Positions 31,568-40,718 of a stretch of 64,000 nucleotides of DNA are shown piece after piece; position 1 is the first letter of the stretch, and each line of letters opens with the position of its first letter. The notes beneath the pieces are model-generated. The model did no database searches. It worked only from the letters and a program-made list of their open reading frames with translations, and was not told the DNA's origin. This DNA comes from Peltaster fructicola (Eukaryota > Ascomycota > Dothideomycetes): contig CP051139.1 in the NCBI GenBank assembly GCA_001592805.2, positions 3,410,001 to 3,474,000 of the forward strand, given 5' to 3'. The translations under genes and the position numbers were made by a program.

Positions 31568-33950
31568 ATGGCTGTGCCAATGCTGCAGACTCCCTCGCGA
31601 GCTTCGAATAGCTCTGGGGGATCCTACATACCCGTATCGAGGCAGAACACGCTGAGCTCGAATGATGGCCGCTCCATGCGCGCCTCGAAGCGCTACTCGG
31701 TCACAGCACTATACCTGTCCATGAACGCAAATCAGCGCGATCTCGAGATCGAGGATGATCTGGCAAAGGCACAGAAGGTCCTGCGCGACCTCAAGGCACG
31801 GATATCATCGCAGTCGAAGAAGAATTTCGTCCTGGAGAAAGATGTCAGATATCTTGATTCGCGAATAGCACTGCTTGTGCAGAACCGCATGGCATTGGAA
31901 GAGCAGAGTGAGGTGGTCAGCCATCTTGAGGACTCCACAGAGTTGTCAGAAGGCTCATTTCCGAACGACGGCAAGACGCATACATACGGCAACCTGCTCT
32001 TCATGCTGCAATCCGAACCGCGACATATCGCACACCTGTGCAGGCTCGTCACAATGGCTGAGATTGATCAGCTACTGCAAACAGTCATGTTCACCATCTA
32101 TGGAAACCAATACGAAAGTCGAGAGGAGCATCTTCTACTGACTATGTTTCAGGTGGGTGAGGATTGAAGACCGAAGCCTTCCAACTAACGATCAACAGTC
32201 CGTTCTAACGTATCAATTCGACAATACACCAGATTACTCCTCCCTCCTTCGAGCGAACACTCCCGTATCGCGCATGATGACCACATACACTCGTCGAGGG
32301 CCCGGTCAGAGTTACCTCAAGACAGTGCTAGCAGACCGAATCAACTCGCTGATCGAAATTAAGGATCTGGATCTCGAGATCAACCCTTTGAAAGTGTACG
32401 AGGCTATGATTGAGAAGATTGAATCAAGCGGACAACCATTGCCACCAGGTCTTGAGAAAGGAGTGACTGCAGAGCAGGCGGCCGAGAATGAGAACGTTCA
32501 ACGGATCATCGCGCCAAGGGTTGATATGCTGATCGAGATTGCCAACTCGTTCTTGGACACTATCATCGCAGGACTGGAGGAGACGCCATACGGGATTCGC
32601 TGGATCTGCAAACAGATTCGAAGCTTGACACGACGAAAATATCCCGATGCTCAGGAGCAGACATTCTGTACACTGATCGGTGGTTTCTTCTTCCTGCGCT
32701 TCATCAATCCTGCTATTGTCACGCCACGATCGTACATGCTGATCGAGCACATGCCTGCCGACAACCCCAAGCGAACGCTGACATATGTGGCCAAAATGCT
32801 GCAGAATCTTGCCAACAAGCCAAGTTATGCAAAAGAGCCGTACATGGTCAAATTGCAACCTTTCATCCACAACAACAAAGAGCGCATCAACAGATTCATG
32901 ATCGACCTGTGTGAAGTGCAGGACTTCTACGAGACATTAGAGATGGACAACTACGTGGCACTCTCGAAGCGCGATCTTGAGCTGTCCATATCACTAAACG
33001 AGGTATACGCTACGCATGCTCTGCTGGAGAAGCACAGGATCGAGCTGTCGAAAGACGAAGGATCACATCTCAGTCAGCTGCTCACAGAGCTTGGTCCTGC
33101 TCCCCCTCAACTACCTCGCAAAGACAACCGCGCAATCACCCTCCCGCTGTACAGTAAATGGGAGACACCACTCGACGATGTGACAGCCGCTCTCGACATT
33201 ACGCAGGAAGACGTCTACTTTATGGAAGCCAAGTCCACCTTTGTCATGATTCTACGATCACTACCTGGCACATCGGTAGTAACGAGACGTCCACTTCGCC
33301 TAGAGAAGGTCGCTGAGGCCGCAGCGACCACTAAGAACGACTCCGTCATGGTGCGTAAGGGTATTCGTGCCATGGAATTGCTCAACACGTTGGAGGACCT
33401 CAGCATCATCAGCAAGGATGACAACTATTCCCTCTTACGCGAAGAGGTCGAGACGGAGCTTGTACACCTGGGTAGCATCAAGGATAAAGTCATCGTCGAG
33501 ACGCAAAAGCTTGAGGAAGTCTTCAAGACAATTCAAGAACACAACACATACCTCGTCGGACAACTAGAGACATACAAGTCGTACCTGCACAATGTTCGAG
33601 GACAGTCAGAAGGCACATCGAAACGAGCTCAGAATCAGAAGGCTCTTGGACCGTACAAGTTCACGCACCAGGAACTCGAGAAGAATGGCGTGATTCAGCG
33701 ATCCAACGTGCCGGACAACAGAAGAGCCAACATCTACTTCAACATCACCAGTCCAAGCCCTGGCACATTCGTCATCTCACTGCACTACAAGGGCCGAAAT
33801 CGTGGTCTGCTCGAGCTGGATCTCAAGCTGGACGATCTGCTGGAGATGCAGAAGGAGGGTCAGGAAGACCTCGATCTGGAATATGTCCAGTTCAATGTCA
33901 CAAAGGTCCTGGCTCTGCTCAACAAGCGATTTGCACGAAAGAGGTGGTGA
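31568..33950 (+). CDS. Ras GTPase-activating protein (Gap1/Sar1-like with RasGAP C-terminal domain)
   Basis: Exons 31568-32152 and 32199-33950 encode 778 residues. The 46-bp intron (GTGGGT, CTAAC, AACAG) is phase 0. A Ser-rich N-terminus is followed by a coiled coil (about 60-115). The RasGAP catalytic domain spans about 150-450, with a [11 protein letters not shown] segment near 225 and the [12 protein letters not shown] signature near 360. The RasGAP C-terminal domain follows, with a second coiled segment near 620 and [13 protein letters not shown] near 680. It should speed GTP hydrolysis by Ras. The layout resembles Schizosaccharomyces pombe Gap1 rather than full IQGAP, since no calponin or IQ part is present. 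Confidence 0.93.
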
Positions 33951-34489
33951 GGAACGGAAATGGCTCAATGATTATACATGTACGACTATCATGCAGTGAC
34001 GGGGCTGGGCATGACTAATACCACCACTTTGGTGGATCAGACGAGGGCGTACGTGATTGAGCAATGTCAACAGCTCAATGGCGTGTAGCTTCGTCTTTCT
34101 TGTGTGTGATACCCGAACGGAGGCTATCCGGTTTGTCGATATTTCTTTACTTGCACTGAACCTGCATTTGCATGGAGCGTTCATTATGTACCACTAGCTA
34201 GCTTTTGATGAATTACAAGATGTCTTACTTTTGACGATCATCGAGGTTGTGCATGACCAAAGACGTGGGAGGGACGCCAGAGGAGCTTATCCGATCCTTT
34301 GAGTCACCATCTGGCAACCCCGAACACGCCTACAACTGACTTCATTATATATCACTACTCATCACCATTGCTCTGCGTAGTCTCCGATGATCGAAAGCCA
34401 TAGATCATATTCCTTCTAGAAGTGTTCCGAAACGTGGCACACGACCACTCTACAAGCAGGCAGTGCTATCTTCACAACCGTCGAGCACG
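33951..34489. other. Intergenic between RasGAP and a four-exon gene
   Basis: No gene is supported in these 540 bp. Confidence 0.5.
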
Positions 34490-35116
34490 ATGAGCTCCTC
34501 AATTGCAATCCCGAAGCAGAAGCAAGCTTCGAGACGTTCTGCCAACCTATCGATCACAAGTCCTACAACGCCCGACTCCAGTGTAGGTCCTGGTCTCAAC
34601 AGCTACCAGAGCCCTTCCTCGGCGGTGTCGAGCTATGGGTCGTCAAGTCCAGGCTCGCTGGGCTCACGACGATTCGGCAAGAGTAAGGCAGTCGATGAGC
34701 CGATTCAAGAGAAGAAGACATGGCAAAGACGATCGAGCCTCTTAGGTTTGTTGGAGCATACAAAGTAAAGGACATGGCATTGATGGCGTGCTAGGCAGCT
34801 CATTGTCGAAGAGCGAGTACACTGTGATCAACCTTGGACATTCTGATGGTCCGCCACGGCTCGTATGACTTGGCTTATGGAATGGTCTCGCAGCAGGACT
34901 GACCCAATAGCAGGTGACCTGTGTCAAATCGTCACAAGGCTTCGATTGGAATCAAGGTATACGCTGTTGGATATCTGGGATGTACAGTCACTGACGATGC
35001 ACTCAGAGCTGTTTCTTCCTTCATACATGGATTTTGATACAGACCTGGAGCGACGACCTGATCCGATCCACGAGATCATACTGACAGACGAAGAGGCCGC
35101 TGCTCTACTACCATGA
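34490..35116 (+). CDS. Fungal protein of unknown function, four exons
   Basis: I assemble exons 34490-34745, 34795-34862, 34914-34956 and 35007-35116, encoding 158 residues. Introns are 49, 51 and 50 bp. Donors are GTTTGT, GTATGA and GTATAC. Acceptors are CTAG, GCAG and TCAG, with CTGAC branch sites in the last two. Each junction keeps the frame. The N-terminal half is Ser/Pro-rich and basic (SITSPTTPDSS, SRRFGKSK). The C-terminal half looks ordered: SKSEYTVINLGHSDG, then QGFDWNQELFLPSYMD, then ERRPDPIHEIILTDEEAAALLP. That ending gives the impression of a conserved fungal family, but I cannot name it. There is no signal peptide or membrane helix. Confidence 0.65.
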
Positions 35117-35469
35117 CAGGACGGTATGCACATTTTTCAGCATTGTTACGGAGTTACAGGGTAGATTGAGGGCGTAAGGATCTGGACAGACAATGATGAG
35201 CTCATTTCGGTGTTATGTATCGAAGCAAGGCGTAAGTACGATTGTTGTCAAGTCGCAAGGACGTGTGGTAATAGGAGCTCTGAGAAGCATCGTATACTAC
35301 TACATATCCCTATGTGTCAATGACACTCTCGGTCGTACACAACAGCTCGATAGCTATAACGTCAGTGCTTACCTGTGCATTGCGCCGTCATCTGCGCTAA
35401 TCGTTGTCTCCACAACCTTATTCCTGTTATAAGGATTCCCGAATTCGTGTTTACACTTGACACAAACAA
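35117..35469. other. Intergenic upstream of Mis14
   Basis: About 350 bp with no supported gene. It should hold the Mis14 promoter. Confidence 0.5.
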
Positions 35470-36215
35470 ATGATGGACATCTTCGCGAATGACTATGGAC
35501 ACGACCAGAGTTTCTCGAGCACGCGGGCGCACCGTAAGGTGGAGCTGCAATCGCCAGATGACCTCACTTACCTGATCGCTAAGCTGTCGCGTACAGCGCG
35601 CGACAAGATCGACAAGCACTTCCCACCAGAGGCAGCACTTGAAGGAGGAGAGGATAAGATGAGGGCACAAGTGGAGATACTCGTGGACGAATACATAAGA
35701 CGGACGTACACTTTAGCCAAGCCAAATCTCTCTATCAACGGCATGGATCCGAGAGAACTTGAAGCTGAGCTAGCCAAGGTGCACGAAGGGGAGGGTGAGT
35801 GGGACAAACGCGTCGACGAACAACCATCGCTGATTCGAGCTCTACAGAGTTCGAACCTTTCGATGCCAAGCTAGCCTACCGCATTCAGGAGCTCTCGCGC
35901 GAGATCGAGGACCACACCCTGCAGCTTGCAGAGCTACGACGAGAAGCTCCAGCTACAACAGCCTCTAAGTATCAAGCTGCCCTGCAAGCAGAGGACGAGA
36001 CCTACCAGACGCGCCTTGAGCTCACTCAGACGACGAGGCTCTCGCGAGCCAGTGAGACGAAGCTCAATGTGAGCGGTGTTGCAAGAGTGGACGAGATCAA
36101 GCAGACCTGGCAAGAGAGCAATGAGAAGTTGGCAGACCTCAAAAGTGGTGTCGAGCAGACAATCAAGAAGGCTGAGCAAGCTGGGCGTGCACAACAGTAT
36201 GTTTCTGGCTCGTGA
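35470..36215 (+). CDS. Kinetochore protein Mis14/Nsl1 (Mis12 complex)
   Basis: Exons 35470-35794 and 35848-36215 encode 230 residues. The 53-bp intron (GTGAGT..TACAG) is phase 1. The N-terminal block KVELQSPDDLTYLIAKLS followed by KIDKHFPP and a VDEYIRRTYTLAKPNLSING segment matches the Mis14 family. The second exon is mostly coiled coil (RIQELSREIEDHTLQLAELR and later heptads). As part of the Mis12/MIND complex, the protein would link the inner centromere to Ndc80 at the outer kinetochore. Two adjacent ATGs can start it. Confidence 0.88.
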
Positions 36216-36324
36216 AGGAGCATGCATACCTTGCAGGCGTCGGCTGCTGCCCTCTCCAGCTGAGACAAACAACGTCCTCCCACTTGACCTGGCGTGCAGG
36301 CAGTCGTAGAGAACGACAACATAT

Positions 36325-36712
36325 GAGATGACGATGACTTTACAATCAACGAGAGCCATATGTGTGTGGCGAGATAACTCCAATTCACCACGTCTACCAT
36401 CGAGATAACGATGACTCGACAACGACCGCAACCATATCATCGAGACTGGGCCACTGCTAGAGCTTCAGTTGAGCTCACCAAACACAACACGAGATAACGA
36501 TGACTCACCCGCAGCTGCAAGATAACTTTGACTTGCCAACCACAACAAGAAAACGAAGATGACTTGGACTCTCACCACAACAAAGCGACGTGAACACCCC
36601 GAATGTTCCGATACCCATGATGACGCCCAGCACGTCGATGAAAAGAGAACGACTCGCCAATCCCGAAACATGAAAAACAAGGAGTCGGCCACCGCTATGA
36701 GATAACGGAGAG
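36325..36712. repeat. Degenerate repeat patch with core GAGATAACGATGACT
   Basis: Copies of the core, exact or degenerate, occur near 36325, 36370, 36401, 36490, 36518, 36549 and 36697. Many spacings are near 30 bp or a multiple (31, 89, 28, 31). CACCACAAC-like text recurs between cores. The best copies are at 36401 and 36490. The patch fills the space between the convergent Mis14 and glycerophosphodiesterase genes, so it lies in one or both 3' UTRs. No reading frame runs through it. Confidence 0.6.
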
Positions 36713-36880
36713 CCAGGCTCATCCAGGCGAATCGACCACGAATATACACTGTCTATACATTGCTGTAGAAGCTTGTACGCCGCACACTGATGGTATGACA
36801 CTGATCTGGATCTTTCTTGTATATGATCATTGATTCTTCATGCACCATGATGCAAATCATAACTTTCATACTATGTACAT

Positions 36881-38309
36881 TCAGTTGACATACGAGCCAT
36901 TGATGAACTGCTTGTAGTCGCTTGACTTAGGTCCATCTAAGCCGAAGCAGTTCGCATAGAACGTCACTGTTGCAGCCCAGTCGGTGAAGATGGCCTTGAT
37001 ACCGATCTGTCTGCCCAGAACGTCCAGAGCCTCGTAATACTGACCGTCATACGAGACGATGTCGGCGATACTGCTGAAATAGTACTCGCCACGAGACTTG
37101 ACAGTTGCCAATGGACCAGATCGTTCGAAAGTCCATGCAATGATGTCGAGACCAGAGGCGAGAGCAGTCTTGGCATACTCGGATGGGACGATAGTCTTGT
37201 TGTTTGGTCCGCCTGGAGCGAGCAAGTAGTTGATCGGTGGTGAGATGATGTTGACACCCTTGGCGTGGAGGGTCTTCAGACGTGCAATGGCTCCTGGAAG
37301 ATCGGTGTCTCCCAGCTCGTCGAGGAAGACAGCCTGCTTACCGTATGCTGGGTACTCCTTGATCCACTGGTAGATATCTGGTGGGTTGAATGACTGAGAC
37401 CACACACGGTCTGGGTGGATACCACGTCGGATGAAAGTGTCCATAAAGTCACGGGCGTACTGCTCCTGAGTGTAGGTGCCGTTGAAAGGCATTGGGACCT
37501 CAGGTGGAGGAGTCTTGAGTTCAGGCGTGAAGTTGCGGAATCCTGGGTACGAGTCGACAAGGGTGATGTACGAGTCTAGAGTCTCGACCTTGCCGCAGGT
37601 ATCGTACAGCTCTGTTCGCCATGTTGGAGTTCCGTACTGGTAGTCTTGTGGTGTGCGTGCACTGGCGTTGTAGCCATCCTGCTTGCCGCAGAGAGTGAGG
37701 TACTCGGCCACAGTGATATCGCTGGTGCAGCAGAAAGCATCAGCTGGAGATGTTGCGTTGGCTGGGCGGAATGGACGTGTGCACTTCTTGGCGAGTTCTG
37801 GCTTGGTGAGGATGTTGGTGGTGGTGTGAAGATCGCACAAGGAGTGACGGCAGACGAGGCCGCGGTCCTTAGTGAACGAAACGTCGCACTCGAGGATGCC
37901 AGCTCCCCTGAACGATGTCAGTGAAAGGTCGTTACACCTGGGATTGTGCGACTTACATTCTTGCACCAGCGTTGGTGGACTGTACAGTCTCTTCTGGGAA
38001 CTGCAGAGTGCCACCTCCACGATGTCCAATAGTGAAGCTCGTGATGTCGAATGGGCCGTTCTGACACTTCTGAAGGTCTCTCTTGAGGTCAGAGTCGGTC
38101 ATGTTGTCCACGAGGTAGAATGGGCGTGGTCCCAAAGAGATGTAGTAATCGGACTTTGGCGTGTCATCATCTCCATCGTCTCCATCGTTACCACCATTGT
38201 ATCCGCCGTGATTCCATGGGTTGCCTCCTTTGTGGCCCCATTGAGGTGCAGCGAGAGCGTACTCGACAAGAGCAGCCAAAACTGCGATCTTTTTGAGTGA
38301 GATAGGCAT
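36881..38309 (-). CDS. Secreted glycerophosphodiester phosphodiesterase
   Basis: Exons 38309-37957 and 37907-36881 encode 459 residues. The 49-bp intron (GTAAGT..TTCAG) is phase 2. A signal peptide of about 20 residues (basic MPISLKK, then hydrophobic, ending ALA) precedes a Gly/Asn/Asp-rich linker. The GDPD core follows: HRGGG near residue 94, PEET just after, ECDVSFTKD across the splice junction, and VCRH. The two catalytic His of the family lie in HRG and in the later RH. NGT and NGS sequons are present. The enzyme should release glycerol-3-phosphate from glycerophosphodiesters outside the cell. No GPI-like tail is seen. Confidence 0.9.
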
Positions 38310-40455
38310 TATCAACAAACAAACGAGTGTGAGACGTGTCTGTTGTGGGTGGTTACGAAGAAGGGAGAGAGAGAATGAGATGCCTGCATCGGCCTACCTC
38401 ATATACACACTTATTAGTCGGCCTCGTCGTCAATGGATACGGGCGAATGTGGGAAGATGCACAGCTTCAATGCTCCAACGCTGCCCACGTGGAAGCAAGT
38501 GCGAGTTTGACTGCATGGTTGTCCAAACTTTGAACGCCCGCCAAGCCATGCCAAGCACTATAGAATAGCGGCTCAGAGAGGCCGTACTGTTTATAGCGAA
38601 TTGAGTGAGCGAGCAGGCCAACGTGGTGGCATGGATACAGTTGCAAGAGACTGCTTGTTCTGCAGGTCCCACGATGGAAGTGCGTGAAGGAGCTGCAGAA
38701 GTGATCGGAGAAGAGCTTCTAGAAGCATAGACCCTGCTTTCTGAAAGCTTGGACGGAAAATCGTATTGCGCGGAAATGCTCCTTCATCATGATGCGCTGC
38801 TGCATACCCGCGTCGATCACTTCCAATGCTGTCGTTCGGGCACGAGTTGATGCTCAACTCTTCGAAGTCCGCAGATATGAGAACGACCTGTACGCTGACA
38901 ATGTTCAGCGATGCGAGATGGTGCTGTAGACAGCCTCTGAATGTCGCAACACATGGCTTATTGAGTGCTTGGCAAGGATCTCAAGCGCTCGCACAGAAGA
39001 GTAAAACGCACAACACTCAGGAACACACCAGTGCCAACAGCCTTGCGAGTCCGTTCGATTGCATCTACGATATCTCGACCTACCTCATTCCCCGATATTC
39101 TGCGACGATGCTACGTGCAGGCTGTGCTTGAGAATTGCGCTTTGGTCGACGATAGGCCAAGACATGTCGCTGCGACATAGTCGAGCGAAGAAGGGCGGAG
39201 GGAGCGACGGCGCAGGCTGAGTGCTTCCACTGTCCCTCAGGCTATGTTGATGCAGTCCTCTTCATCGGTTACCCGTTCCTGTCAGGACAACAAGTGACGT
39301 GAAGCGGAGGTTGAGAAAAGATCGCTCGATGAGATCGGGAGATTCTTGCGCACACACTGATCTCATTGTTCGGCATGGGATGGGCTGATGATACCTTGCT
39401 TGTGCTGCTGATCGCATAGCAGGCGTACATCACTCCCACGATCGCTCCCATCGTTTCACTAACAACTCGACGCCTGTCTACGTTCGTCAACTGGAGGACA
39501 AGCTCGCTCTAGTGACAGTCGACGAGATGAGGACGCTTCGATCTGAAGCTCAATTCTACGGCAAACAAGCACGAGTATAGCTGTCTGGCGAATGGATGAT
39601 GCAGAGTGACACCCTCGAAGGCTCTATACATGGAACGTCGACAGAGCCGCAAGATCAGATCGTCGATCAGGTTCCGAAATGTGTAGCGACACACGTCAGG
39701 GCGATCCCAAGGCTGACATCCTTCCCTCATTGCAATCGCTCATGGAATGGCTCATCGACACTTCGATCATCTATAGCGACATTTCGAGAACCTGTTTTGT
39801 TGATGACAGGTCGCAGCTGCGGCTTATTTGACCTTTCATCCTGTGCCTGTCACTCTGAATAGCATGATTCATGCAAGGGTACACACTGTCTCTCCAGCTA
39901 GCTGACTGGACACCAATACATACTCACTGGGTCGGAGAGGGCCGAACGTTGCTTCTTGCGACACTCGTCTGGTTTTCATGGAACCTTGAGAATCACGGCT
40001 TTGCTGAGTATCGGATGCTGGCATCGTCGCATCGAAGCATTATTGTGGACGGCAACATCGCCTGTACATTTTGTCAATCGACGATGCTCGTCCTGTGCTG
40101 CCGCTTCTAGGACATGCTGTATCAGCCGTTCTTCTTCAGCGAACGGTTGGCCTAGACTGTGATGCATCTCGATGGCCAGACCCACGGCTACAGCCGTAGC
40201 GTCATCATCTTGGCATCGGCCTCTCGATCTCGACTCCCTCCTTCGGTGACATGCAGATCGAAGCATCGTATCAAGGACGGCGCCTCTCAAGTGCACCGTG
40301 CAGCACCGATGCAGCGCCTGGATGCTGATGCAGAGCCGTATGCATCCTCTACCTGTCGCTGGTGTCGTGTGTGCCATGCTATCCTGGCCACCCATCGATC
40401 CACTAGTCACAGATCTCTGTCTATACATGCGATTGCAGCACCTACTCCGTCGTTG
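38310..40455. other. Gene-poor region upstream of frq
   Basis: More than 2 kb separate the glycerophosphodiesterase from frq. Open frames of 70-150 codons exist on both strands (for instance minus 39976-40428) but none is recognisable. Two clusters of GATC/CGAT motifs, at 39320-39336 and 39653-39668, are candidate White-Collar-type sites. The last part should hold the frq promoter and leader. Confidence 0.45.
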
Positions 40456-40677
40456 ATGAATCTCGATTTGTACCAGGAGGCGGGCGAATAGTCACTCACT
40501 CACTCGCTCGTCACTACCACTATTCGCATAGCATGGGTCCTGCTTGCGTTCATCTCGTCAACTTGCATACCCTTCCAACACACCACTTCACCGTCAGCTC
40601 TTTTACTCAGTGAGCAAATTCAGCGCTATCATACACAGTATACGACAGCAACATTCGTCTCTCACATGGATCCATAG
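40456..40677 (+). promoter_or_regulatory. Upstream open reading frames before frq
   Basis: Three short ATG-to-stop frames precede frq: 40456-40491 (11 codons, starting MNLDLYQ), 40533-40613 (26 codons, starting MGPACVH) and 40666-40677 (MDP only). All end before the frq ATG at 40719. Neurospora frq also has several uORFs in its leader that affect translation. Whether these lie in the transcript here is not known. Confidence 0.5.
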
Positions 40678-40718
40678 GTGTCGATCTAGTACGGTTTGAC
40701 CGACAGCAGGAATCCAGT

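Noticed and set aside
39976-40428. 150-codon minus-strand frame upstream of frq
   Set aside because: Charged but motif-free, and overlapped by a plus-strand frame; kept only as part of the gene-poor region.
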